Assembly (NCBI RefSeq): GCF_047496725.1
Contig: NC_132972.1
Coordinates: 11,547,001-11,611,000, forward strand
From: Anoplolepis gracilipes
Lineage: Eukaryota > Arthropoda > Insecta > Hymenoptera > Formicidae
DNA length: 64,000 bases
Direction of reading: 5' to 3'
Shown piece by piece: positions 1 through 13,000 of the stretch. Both the position numbers and the translations under genes were made by a program. Below the pieces are notes generated by a model that saw only the letters and a list, made by a program, of their open reading frames with translations, made no database searches and was not told the DNA's origin. Within the stretch, counting starts at the first letter, position 1, and each line of letters starts with the position of its first letter.

Positions 1-14
1 AATCATATTTTCAC

Positions 15-523
15 CTTTATGCCAAGTTTTTTTGCTTGAGCAATTAATCCCTCTAAATCTTGCATTGTACCGAACGTTGGATCGACATCTTTAAAATCAG
101 AAATATCATATCCGAAATCCACCATCGGACTTGCGTAAATTGGTGATAGCCAAATACCAGTGATTCCGGAGTCTACGAAATGCTGTAGCTTCGATGTTAT
201 TCCTATATTCCGAATATAAATAATAATAAAATAAAAATATTGTTTCCTTAATTATATTAATATAATATATATCAATGTAAATTATTTTTACTAATTTTAT
301 ATTATTTTATTTACTTAAAATAATTATAAGAAATTTTAATGTTATATAATTTTTCATTCTACTTCCCTTTTAAATCACCTACGCCATCGTTATTTGAATC
401 CATGAAACTTCGTGGATAAACCTGATAGAATACTGCATTTTTCCACCATCCTTTATTACGTATCTCAGCAAATGCGTTATTCGCAAGAAATAAAATAGCG
501 ATCAGACATGCGGCTCGCAACAT
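15..523 (-). CDS. Maltase / alpha-glucosidase (GH13), 5' part only
   Basis: This is the beginning of a secreted alpha-glucosidase (maltase) that splits alpha-1,4 glucosides. Exon 1 (367-523) encodes 52 residues starting MLRAACLIAILFLANNAFAE, a clear signal peptide. It is followed by the GH13 start with KGWWKNAVFYQVYPRSFMDS and NDGVGDLK. Exon 2 (15-202) gives GITSKLQHFVDSGITGIW, then LSPIYASPMVDFGYDISDF and DPTFGTMQDL, all typical of insect maltases. It ends ATAAAG|GTGAAA just where the family continues with the ILDFVPNH region, so the catalytic residues lie outside the window. The oddity is the intron 1 donor. Reading phase and family sequence require AAAAG|GGAAGT, which is the consensus GTAAGT with T changed to G. 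A legal donor further in (TAG|GTGATT) would drop the conserved DLK. The copy may be a pseudogene, use a rare site or hold a sequence error. The family call is firm; that the gene works is not. Confidence 0.85.
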
Positions 524-3012
524 GTTAACGATAGTTCCCGATTAGTATATAAAATCAATATATATAGGCTCTGATATAAAAGTTGATAAATAAAAAAATA
601 CGTGATAAATAATCTTAACAGTACTTGAAACAAAATAAATCGATAATATAAGTCAATAAATACATTTTTAATAAATGTTTAAAACTTTTCCACTCAGATA
701 ATTATCACACTGGTCAACTCTTTGAAATCACATCACATTAATGACGTTATTCGTCCAATGTCTGTAATAAATATGATAACTAATCGCACCACTAACGTTT
801 TGTGTTCAACGTTTATAATAAATATGAGAATTAATCTAATTTAAAAAGACAATAGTTGTTCCGCGGATATTATTTCGAGAAACTACAATCAATTCAATAA
901 TTTTTCAATATGTTATTATTATTCAATACTTTATTTAAAATATCATATATCTCTTTTTTTACCTGTTAATCTTATTCAAAGCGTATAAAAATAAGATGTA
1001 AAATTAATTATGTCATACTTAATCAAAGAGAAAAAAATAAAGATATATAATTTTATTATATAAAATTACATATGGAAAGAGTCAATTAGAATCAGCATAC
1101 GAATTAAATTTTAAAATATTTACGTAATTAAAAATTTACTCTCTTAAACGATTTTTATCGATATTTATCTAAAATTCACCATGACATTTATCTAAATTTC
1201 ATCAAACTCGCGTAAATTAATAACTAAATAAGATTATTGGTTCAATATTGGCACAATAGTATATATTATAGAATCTATTTTACGACTAGTATAGAGAGGA
1301 AGAGAGAGAAAGAGAGAAAGTACTCTCTTATTATACTGCATATTATTATATAACAGAATTTGTACTGCATATAGAGCTGAAATGGATATTATAGTTATAA
1401 AATTATTAAAATATTATTTCAAACAAAATATTTTCTGATTATTATTCATATTTTTTATTCTATTCAAAATGTTTTATTTTCTGTCAATAAAAATTTATGC
1501 GTCCAAGCTATGACCGTTTGTAGCAATTCTTACATCGAATATAAATAAAAAAATGCTGCTTTTATTTTAATAGGATATTTTTCGTTTTATTTTTTAGCAA
1601 TTTTCGAAGTTATTACACATCAAAATTATATTTTTGGAATAAGAAACATTAAAATATACTTAATATTACCTTTAAGGAATATTATAATTTACTATATTGT
1701 TAGCTCTTACATTATTATTCGAAATAAAATACAATTACTAGAGAAAAAATTTTTGCAGTCAATAAACATTGTATATGTACTCAACTATATCATTACATCC
1801 AATATGAAAAATAAGGATTCTTATTAGTAAAAGCCGGAAATTCTAATTGAGTCCAATTAGTTATTTTACCTTTGATTTCTGCTGGAGATTTCGTATTAAA
1901 TTGAAATTTGGACAAGAATTGTCACACAAATCCATAATGTATTAATAATTAAAAACATTTATATGATTCATCGAGCTTAAAAGTTGAGTAACTTAATAAA
2001 TTAAAAATATTTCATTATCAGTATTATTAAATTAAAAAGAAATTGTTATTAGAAGTGGTCAGAAGAAAATGAAGAAAAATCCGTAGCACGTGGCACTTGA
2101 TCAAGTCGCAAAATACATTTCAAGTGAAATTGTATATTATAAGATATGACGTAAACGTCCGATAATAAACAGTAAATATTTGCATATATATTTGAATAAA
2201 TTATCTAAGAGTATATTCTAACAAAATATAAAAACTTTATTTTTATTGAATTGTCGATTGCATCTTAAAATAAAAACTACTTATTTGCGCCTGAATTTCA
2301 GAAAGCTGTTTATTTTTAATATCCTTTGATTATCTCGTCGTTGGAGCTAGTCATATAAATAAATGCAGAAAAAGCAATATGTTTAAAAAGAAATATAATA
2401 TTTTATACAAGTAGTACCATTGAAACTACAATCAAAATTATGAAAATATTATAGTTGCTCTGATAAAAAAACACTACAGTACAATAAAGACTTCTAAAAA
2501 AAAAAAAAAAAAAAAAAGATACACATATAGAACACGTGTATTATTTATATTAGTAAATCGTACACAACGCATATTGATACAAAAATCGAATTATTCAGAA
2601 TAGTGCACTTATTAATTTTCCACGCTCATGATAAATCTTTTATATTCTTCTTTTATATTAATTACATTAATATTTCATACTTATCTTTTTTTTTAATTCT
2701 AAAGAAGATTGAGTTTAATTTTATTGAAAATCATCTTAAAATTAAACCAATTAATGATAATTTGAGAGCTCATATATATAAAACACAACATATAGATAAA
2801 ATATTTTCTTTATATCTATTTTCTAAAAATATTTATATTTTCTTTTCCTCTGTAATTTTACGAATTTTTAAATATATTACGAAATAGCAGTAACTACTTT
2901 ATTTCCGAAATATAATAATAATATTATCATCTTTTGTTATTCAAATCATATATGTAATCTCACTGTTATATATCTCTTTATTTTTGTTACTCAGATAATA
3001 ACACTCATTGTC

Positions 3013-3252
3013 AGATAAGTCCCCCTCTTTCTGCTTAGGAATCACATTGCATGGCATAAATCTGTAATTCCATCCCAAAATATTTTATGCAATTTTAAGG
3101 ATACATAACAAGCATAAATAAAACATAGCGTTAGATAAATCCCCCTCTCTCTGCTTAGGAATCACATTGCATGGCATGAATCTGTAATTCCATCCCAAAA
3201 TATTTTATGCAATTTTAAGAATACATAACAAGCATAAATAAAACATAGCGTT
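3013..3252. repeat. Two-copy 120-bp tandem duplication
   Basis: Copy 1 (3013-3132) and copy 2 (3133-3252) begin AGATAAGTCCCCCTCTTTCT and AGATAAATCCCCCTCTCTCT and stay nearly identical through AACATAGCGTT. The few mismatches mean a recent duplication. No open frame runs through the unit. A (CT)n tract starts directly after the second copy. Confidence 0.9.
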
Positions 3253-3258
3253 AAAGCA

Positions 3259-3307
<49 letters not shown>
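3259..3307. repeat. (CT)n microsatellite
   Basis: A nearly pure CT dinucleotide tract of about 49 bases with one TTT interruption, directly after the 120-bp tandem duplication. Confidence 0.95.
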
Positions 3308-3309
<2 letters not shown>

Positions 3310-4092
3310 GTCATGTCTTTTTTTTTTAAACAGATATATTTTATTTATTTATTTATTGACACTTTTCTTTCTCTGTACAAAATTTATGGAAATAGAATGA
3401 TTAAATAATTTACAATTATCACGAATTACGTCTGTATTATCTATGATTCGTCTTGCATAGCTTCGCTTCGATGTAAGACTAATAATAGTATTATAATTGC
3501 ACCAATAAGCCGGAAGACAATCGTAGATAATTCACACAGAGAAAATACATAATTATTAATTAACAAAAAAAATTGACAAACGGCAACTTTTAGATAGATA
3601 CACACATTGAAAACAGAAGAAGAGTTTCAACATAATTTTGACGCATATATGCATATAAATAATATAGTCATCAAATAAAAAAAAGAGCAGAAATATATTA
3701 TTTAAAGTATTTTCGATTCCACCATATATCTCATGCAATTCGGCTGTACAACATTATAATACACGTAAGTCTGCTCCTTATATTATTTTTTCTTTCTCGA
3801 AGAGGAACGACTTTTACGAGAAAAAATTCTGTCCATCTACCTCTAAGTTCTGTACATTCTGTAATTTGAAAAATATTTCTTTCCTGACAATATTTTCAGG
3901 TAATACTCTTGCAAAATAATTCCTTATAATCGTTAGCATATGATTAAACGATTTCTGTCTGAAAAATACACACGACAGATCGCTCCATTACACATTTAGT
4001 TAACTGCAGAAATAAGTCTTGGCAGTTGGCACTTGGCAGGAATGTCTTCAGAAGGCAAAAACGATGGCCGTTTGACTCCCGCTATTCATTCA

Positions 4093-7000
4093 TCACATAT
4101 GCACCACCTTCGGCGTGCTGAAATCAGACATCATGTGATTATATTATTTATTCATTTATGTTTAGTTGCATAAACTCTATGAATTTAAAATTTAAATGAT
4201 AAAAGACAAAGGGACACCAATATTCTATAAAACCAATTATCTATGCAATTAAAAATTCATAATTATAAAATCGTAAGACCATCTCATTAATAATGCATGC
4301 AGTGAAATATCTGTAAAATAATCTAGAAATTTAAAAGAAACTAAACTTGTGAAATTTGTCACTGTAAATTTTAAAAATTGACTACGTAATATACATACAT
4401 AACAGTGAGAACTTATATAAAAATATTGAAATTATAATTGCTACATGTATATAAAATTTGAAAATAATAGAATCAATAGTTCATTATCATTGATTTTATA
4501 TAAAAAATGTAACATTAATGAACTGAAAATAGAAAACATATTCATACTTTACCTCTTGCCCCACAACCAATTTAAAAGCACACTCGACTGACTCTGAACA
4601 TCCCGAGCTGTAAACAAATATCGATTTGTTATTTGCACTGATACACAGCTTTGTACATTCGATGTTTACTGGTTATTGTATACTCATCAAGGAATACCTA
4701 CAGAGCGTATAATTAGCGTTGACCAACCTCGCGGCTGCTTCAGGCGGCAATGTACTTAAAACGTCTCTGTGTGCTAATAATGACATTTGTTGCGTATGTC
4801 TTAACTCTCGTTCATCCTTTAATCGCACGTCCTTCGTATGACTGACTGAATGCAACTGCGACAATCTAAAGGAAGAATCTAGCTTATATCGAGCTACAAG
4901 CGAGTTACAATACGCGAACGAGAAATTTAGACAGTTTATTGAAGAACGAAAATATTTTTCATTCTTCAACATTACTTGAGCTTTGCAGAATAAATAATCT
5001 ATGAAGCATTTCAATTTCTACTGGTCGACAAAATAATGAAACTTCTGACTTTACGAGATCATAATGATCTTAATTAAAACTCGTATGTTCTAAATCGAGG
5101 TCGTCATCATTGTTCGCGCCAATGGAGTAATGTAGCAGCGACTAGGACGAAGAAAAATTTAATTAGTCCTCGAAAACCCTCGACTTCATAAAAAACTGTC
5201 TACTTTGCGCAAAAATTTTAATTTTTCTTTCAAAATCTATATTTACATCGGCATTTAGCATATTAAATATAACTATAAAATAACTAAAGGATAGCATTAA
5301 ATTTTTTTGTAGTAGATAAACCGAATTACAGAAATTATGCTTAGCACTAAACATGATATATAAATACGCAGATCTTTTTATGCAAATTAATTACAATACT
5401 ACGTGGATAGTATTGTATGGAAGTACTTCTGTAATTTTGTAATTATGAAATTTTACTTACTTCAATGCAAGAGCTTCCTTGTCTTCGATCGGGATATCGA
5501 TGGCTTCTTTCGCGATCTCAACTGGTCCCTCAGACTTCGAAGGTGAAGGTTGTTCCACGAGGGGTTCAATCACCGCTTGTGAGGCCAATGATAAGTCTTT
5601 TGTTGGGCTCGCTTCAGCGCTACCTACCCTCCTCAATTCTTCGTTTATTCGAATTACATTGGACAATCGCAGCTGTAATGTATCACGCTCTTCAAGCAAT
5701 TGCATCAGTTCATGAGTCAACTCTTCGCATCTGACGTCTCTTTGATGCAGCATGTATAATGCGAGATCCAATTCGCTGGAAGTGGTCTCCTTGTTGTCGT
5801 CCATTTGAACGGTTTCTGAATTCTTCGGCGCTGCAGCCTCGATAACCGGCATGTCTTTTTTCAAAGCATGCTGAATCAGTTCGTATTCCGATACCTTCTG
5901 CTCTAACAATTCTTTCAGCCTATTCATCTCTGTCTCACTAGCTGCCAATGTATGCTTCAGCTCGTCCAATTGTTTCTCCTCTTCGGTGGATAACACCAAG
6001 AGTTCTTCTATACGCGCATCCTTTTCGAGAATCTGCATCTTTAAATTATGAAGTTCGGTGTCTTTGGTTATGCTTAGTTCGGCCAGTCTTCTCTCTTTCT
6101 TCGCCAGGTCCTCGGTTGCATGCGTCAATGCATCCTCTTTCTGTTCTAATTTATTGCTCTGAGCATTCACAGTTATCTGCAATTCTTCCAACTGTATTTT
6201 AAGATTCTCAATATCGTGGTCTTTCAATTGAAGTTCTGCCAGTAACTTTCGATTTTCTTCCGACAGTTTCTGCTTGATTTCATCGATCTCAGATTCTTTT
6301 TTTCGCAACTCGTTGTTCAGCAATTCTTCAGCTTCAATACGGATCTGTTCTTTTTCCGAAGTTAGCTTCTCGATGGCATTTCTGCTCTCCTCAGAAAGCC
6401 TCTCAAAATCTTTAAGATGTAAAATTTTCTCTTGTAATTCCACGATAGTTGTCTTTAATGCTTGCACTTCCTGCCCCTTGTCGTATAACTCTCCTGTTAG
6501 TCTCTGCACAGTTTCGCGTAATTCAAACCCGTCGTTCAGAAATTCTTCAGCCTGGATACGGTTCTGTTCTTTTTCCGAAGTTAGCCTCTCGATGGTATTT
6601 CTGCTCTCCTCAGAAAGCCTCTCAAAATTTTTAAGATGTAAAATTTTCTCTTGTAGTTCCACAATAGTTGTCTTTAATGCTTGCACTTCCTGCTCCTTGC
6701 CGTATAACTCTCCTGTTAGCCTCTGCATAGTTTCGCGTAATTCAAACTCGTCCGATTGCGGCTCCATACTGGCTTGCAGACACAATTGCGAGTCTTTCTC
6801 GGCTATAACATATTTCAGTTCATTGATTTCTTGTTCCTTCGCGTGCAGCTCATTCTGCAATCTAACGATTTCTTCTTGATCATGCGCGGATCTTCGGTCT
6901 CTAAGAAGCGAATTGACTTCTTCCTTGAAAATATGCTCCTGGTTCTGGTTGTTAATGCGATGTGTCAAAACATTTACTTGGTCCTGCTTCTCCGTTAAAG

Positions 7001-10000
7001 TCTGCGTAGTTACTTGTAAAGAAGCTTCCAATGTAGCTTTTTCGTTATACAGACAATTAATTCTATCTTGCATTTGCTGAATGATTGTAGGATACGTATT
7101 CTCGCTTAAAACGTATTTCAGATGTTCCAGTTCTTGCTGTTTAATTTCCATCTGCGCCTTTAGCTCGTTTATAGTGCTTTGCAACTCCGCATCATCGTCG
7201 TTGCCGTTGTTAAAAGGAGGACTGTCAATCATCTGGGAATTCTGCGATTGCTTATTGCGCAATTCCTCTAATTCAGCTCGTTTTTCATTCAATTCTTGAC
7301 TCACGGTCTCCAGCAAAGAATCCTTATCAGTCATCATGGCTTTGATTCCTTCTAAATCATTCTCCTTGGCGCATAATTGCGTATTCACGTAATGCAATTG
7401 CTCGGTCTTCTCTCGTAAATCTTGCTTTAAAGCATCAATCTGCTCTTTATCCTTTTCCAAATGAGTCTGATACGCCTTCGTCTCCTGATCGTACTGCAGC
7501 AAGATTGATTCTTTCTCTGATTTTAGAATTTGAATTTCTTGTTGCAAACTATGAATATGCGAATTGTATTCTTGTAGATTAACTGTGGTTGCTTCTGTGT
7601 TATTCAATTGATTCTGCAGAAGCTGAATGTCCGCTAAGTATCCTATTTTTGTTATGAGCGTGGTTTTTTCTTCTTCGTATTGTATCAATTCCTGTTGTTT
7701 CTCTCGCAATTTTTCATTCAATAAATTTGCCTCAGCTTGAGTAGCTCCGATTATTGAATTTCGTTCTGTTAAATCCTCCTTCAAATATACGATTTGTTGT
7801 TGTTGCATCTCCAATTTACCCGCGCTATCTTGCAATTTCAAGATATACTCATCGACCGTCGTTTGCATTGCCGTCAATTTTTCCATTAGATCACGCAATT
7901 CCTTATCTTTTCCTTCAATCTCTATCGCATGCTTCTGGACTAATTCTTGAGTAGCTTCACTAACAATAACATTCACTGTTTCTACACTCTTTTGCTGAAT
8001 TAGCTCGTGTTCTTTGTTAGAAAATGCTTCCTTCAAGATCGTCAATTCTTGTTTCCTCTCGTCTAGTTCTCTCGTCAAATTTTGTATATCCGATTGTAGC
8101 GTCGCCTCAGCTTGTTGTCTTTCTACGTACTGAACTTGAAGCTCTTGCTTCAAATCAGCGACTTCTTGAACTCTAACATTAAGCAGCTCCGTAATTTCTA
8201 TTAAAGATGTATTGACGGTTGAAAGTTTTTCTTCTGAATTCATTAGAGCATTAATCTTGTCTTCCTTCTCTTCTGAAGCTTTCTGTAAATTATTTATCTC
8301 CGTTTCTAATCTCTCTATTTTCTCCATAAATTCAGTTTTGAGAAAATCGTTGTCTTGTTGCATTCTTGTCGCGTAAGCATCCGCATTTATTCGACTTTGC
8401 TCGTATTCCTCCCTGAGCGCATTGTATTCTTTCTTCGTATTCATTAGAGAGGCTTGAAGTGCAAGAATTTGTCTATTCGCTTCCTCTAACATCTCTTCAA
8501 GTTCTCCAGATTTATCAATACTCTTCGGTTCCAAATTCGCCATCACCGCTTTTTGTTCTTCTAATAAGTGCTGCAACTGTTCGTTCTCTGCCGCGAGCGC
8601 TTCCAATTTGTCCTTCAAATCGTCTATTTCCTCCTGGTATTTTTTCGACATCATTTCGAAATTGTAAATAGATTCCATTGATTTTTCCTGGGGCTGATTG
8701 TGTGTGGTAAATTTATCGGCTTCATGATGTGATGGATCAACTTGATCTTCTTGTTGTGAAAAAGAGGTAACATCAGTTGCATTTTCCTGTAATCGCCATT
8801 CTAAAGATTGCACTTTATTATCCAGTTCCTTATTCTGAATACGCAATACCTCAACTTCCATATCCTGCCTCTCTTTCATCTCCATGTACCTTTCATTAGC
8901 CGACACTATCACATCAAGTCGTTTCAGTAAAACCTCTTTCTCAGCAGTAATATTTTTCTTTTCCTCTTTAATTTCGTTAAGAGCTTTCTCCAAATTGGCG
9001 ATCTGTGTTTTTAACTCCTCTTCGATTGCCGTATCCAGATCGAAAAAGCTGTCAGCCTGCTTCTGCATCTTCAATTGTTGTTGCAAACTCTCTATCTGCA
9101 CCTTATATTCCTTCAATTTTTTCACCAACTTACCATTCTTTATCTGTATTACTTTACTCTCTTCGGCAATCTTAACATTCTGCACTTCCAGATTTTTTAT
9201 TTTGTCTTGCAAGTCTTCTATTTGTACGCGTAATTGCGTTTCGACGCGCGGGATTACTGGCATCACACTGAGATCATTAATCAATTGAGTGTCCTCTGTA
9301 TTCCAACCCCATTCCTCATCGACATTAAGTGGCTCAGACGAATCCCAACCTGAACCAATATCTATCTGAGTATCTTGTATTTCTTTTTCAATGGAAGATT
9401 GTGTCAACTGCACGGATTCCTGTTTATTAATCGGTTCTTCAATAGCTGTAAGAACTTGTCCTGATACCTGTTGAATGGTTGTTTTTTCTATAAGACTCAA
9501 CTCCTTTAAACTGTCTTTGTGTATTTTCGATTTCTGAAGACTCTGTTGTAAATCATCTAAAGCTCGTGTAAGATTCGCGACGAGTACTTGTGCCTGATCT
9601 CTCTCTTGTAAAGCATTCTCCAGTTCAGTCTGTAGATTACGCTGACTTATTTCTTGTATTGAATCATTCTTTGCTTCTGTTATCAGATTATCAATTTGAA
9701 GTTTGTACGATTCCAAGATATGATTTTGCTGCTCTTGTTCCATTATTAATGTTCGCACAATCTCTTTTGTGGAAGCCAATTCTGTTTTTATTGCAGTGAT
9801 TTCGATGTCTTTAAGCGAGACTTCTGTTCGCAGACTAGTTTCTAATTCGGCATATTGCTGTGACTGCATAGTCGTTTGTTGATTTACGGCATTTAATTCT
9901 GTAATCAATGAATCTGCCTGCACAGTCTTTTCAACCACAAGTTGTCGTAATCTTTCCAATTCCGCTTCAGTGATATGATACTGTTCCTGCAACACTTTGA

Positions 10001-13000
10001 GTTCATTCAATTGAAAAGTAGCTTTATCTAATTCTGCATTTAATGATTCCAGCTGCGCGTTCTTCTCAGAAAAAAGATGTTCTATCTTCTTCAACTCGCT
10101 TCGTGAATTCTCAAATTGATTCTGCAAGTCTTGGATATGCAATTTTCCTTCCTCTATATTCTTAAGTAAAAGATCGATTTCTTTCACGTGCTCAGAACAT
10201 TGATTCTCTTTCTCGTTTAATAAACTCTGCAATCGCTCTATTTCTTTCTTATTATCTAAAACAATAGATGTATCAAGGATTTTTGCAGAATCAAACGATT
10301 GCAAAGTATCCTCATGTTGTCGCTGGCTCTCGGTGACAGATGTTTCAGCTGTTTCCGGAGTTTCAATTTTACATTCCTCGTTCTTACGTTTATATTCTTC
10401 CAATTTAGATTCCAATTCCGATACTTTTCGTTCGCTTATGGATTTTTCCGTCCTCAAGGCATCAATTTCCTGTTGTAACGTATTCGTTTGGTCCATAAGT
10501 GATTGATTAAAACGTTCCTGAGCAGTCTGCATCATCATATCATTATATCTCTGAGACTCATCGTGGAGTAATACAATATTGCCGTATGAATTAGCTAATT
10601 CGTTATTTAGATTTTCAATCTCTGCTTGACGCTCCTGTAAACGTGCCTCCAACGCTTGTACCAAATTTTGACATTGCTCGGAATGGTCGCAATGTTGCGC
10701 AATCCTCTCTGCGTCATCCTCTCTTACATCCTGTTCTGAAGTCTGCACAGATACCGTCATAGTCACAATCTCTTTCTGTAACTGCTCGATCAACACACGA
10801 CGGTCTTCTGATTCCTTCTCGGCGTTTTCTAATTTCTCGTCCATCTGCGCTTGTTTGGATGACAAGAGACCGTTTTCCGCCTGCAAGTGCTTTATTGTGG
10901 CAAGCTGTCCCACGTATTCGGTCTCCATTACTTGCATACGCACACTGAGTTCTCGCGCCTCATCTTTTATCTCATCTAGAATTGCTTGTTTCTGTTCGGC
11001 TTCCTTGATAGTAGTTTGTTTGTAGAGTTCATAGCGTTCATAGAGTTTGTGGAGTTCTGCAATAACATTCTCTCTCGCTGTTTTCTCCGCCACCACTTCA
11101 CGAGAGGTGCGTTCTATCTCTGTACGTTGCCTCTCAATCTCCTCACCCATCTCTGTATTGTGTTCCATCAATACTGCCATTTTTTCTTTCAAACTGGTCG
11201 ATTCTTTTGCGAATTTTTCAGAATTTGCAAGAGCCTCCGCAGTGTCGTTCTTCGTCTGCAACAATTTCTCTTCCAAGTCGGCAATCTTATTGTCTTTTTC
11301 TCGCATGGAAATCTCCACCTCCTGTATCTGTTTGTTTTTAACTTCTTTCTCATCTTTTTCCGTCGTCCATTTCTCCTCTAACTCGGCAACGCGTGCTTCA
11401 AGTTCTTGACACGCGATTTTCTTTTTATTAAAAGTCGCCACAATCTTTTTCATTTTTTCAGATTGCATCTGAAGCTTATTCTCCGTTTCTGAAAGCTTTT
11501 GTTCTAAATCCGCGACTTTGCTCTCCAAGATAGTCTTCATCTCTTCTGTGACACTTTTATCAAGTAAGTTTTGCTTTTCTTCTAACTTAGCTTTCATAGC
11601 GTCATTTTCTTGTATTTTTTCGACTAATTCTTCAATGACATTTTCTAATCTTGTATTAAGCATTGCCATTTCCTCTGTATGATTAAGTTTAAGCCGTTCC
11701 ATCTGCTTGTACTCACTTGTTAGCTCCGATTGCATATTTTCAGCATATGTAGTTTGATTCTCCAAAATTTTCTGTAATTCCCAAAGTCGTTTTTCAGTTT
11801 CAGTCTTATCGTTCTTGATTTCTTCAATTTGTGCATCCAACTCTTTTTTATCCATTAACAAACTGTTTATTTCCTGTTCCTTTTTAATTAATTCATTTTT
11901 AATATTCTCATTATCCTTTGATGTATCTTCAATCTTTTGCAATAGCTCACTATTTTCCCTTGAAATTTCTTTGTGCTTATCCTGTAATTCAATATAACTT
12001 GTTTCTTTATTTCGCAAACTCTCTAATATTTCATTAAAATCTTCTAAAGACTTAGACCATCCTAATGCTTCAGTAATTTTGCTAATATTGTTTTTTAGAA
12101 TATGAATATCCTCTTCTTTCTCCCTTACTATGTCATTGAGTCTCACAATCTCTCCTAATGATGACGATAGAGCAGCCTCATTTTCTTTAAGCTTAATCGA
12201 ATAATTGTACAACTCGTCTTGCAAATTGTCTATAGTAATCATTCCATTTTGCAACTGCACATATTTAGTATGCAATTCTTGATCTTTCTTTTCAATTTCT
12301 GTTTTCAAGACCGTTATTTCATGTTCTTTTGCAGTCACATTCGCTACTTCATCTTCTAATTTTGTTTCAAGTAAGTTTATAGTGCCTTGAAACTGTTCTT
12401 GTAAAATAGAAGTTGCTGCATCTTTTTCCTTTATCATTTCTAACAGTTCTTTATTATCATTTTCCAGCGTCGTAAAGGCGTTTTCTATGGAAATCTTCTT
12501 TTGCTCCATAGTTTGGAACATTTTTAGCATATCATCAAATTTAAATTTCCATTCCTCCGCAGTAACAAACATATTTTTCAATTCGTGTTGCAAACTCTCG
12601 ACTTTTTCATTCGACGCCTCATATCCTAGTAATTGTTCAGCTTTTTTCTGCAACTCTACCTCCATACTCTGCAATTTCATATTCATCTCTTCTACCTGAT
12701 TTTTATATTCCACGATTAATACTTTATTATTCTCAAGTTCTTTTTCCAGGGATGCTACAATCATAGTTTGAGATTCCTGACAAGCAGCTTCTTCTGACTT
12801 TCGAGTCTCTGACATTTCATCAGATGATTTCTGTAAAAGAGTGTTAATTTGTTCATGCAACTCCTGCCTTTCATGAATTACATTTTCTTTCTCCTGATTT
12901 AATTTCTCCAATTTATCAATAAGCTCTAATCTTTCTCTGGAGAAATCCTCACAAGCCATATGTTCGAGCTTTAGATTCAACTCTTCCTTCTCTCTAATAA

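Larger units (their letters stand above)
524..4092. other. Intergenic, AT-rich, no gene seen
   Basis: This stretch separates the maltase promoter side from the 3' end of the golgin gene. I see no coding exon. The one 94-codon open frame near 2603 is low-complexity F/I/Y/K-rich sequence expected by chance in AT-rich DNA. It holds a 22-base A run (2496-2517), a 120-bp tandem duplication and a (CT)n tract (listed separately). The right part, up to about 750 bp beyond the golgin stop, probably contains that gene's 3' UTR; TTTATT motifs near 3350 would read as AATAAA on the minus strand. Confidence 0.6.

Noticed and set aside
2603..2887. 94-codon open frame in the left intergenic region
   Set aside because: Low-complexity F/I/Y/K translation typical of AT-rich non-coding DNA, with no splice or homology support.
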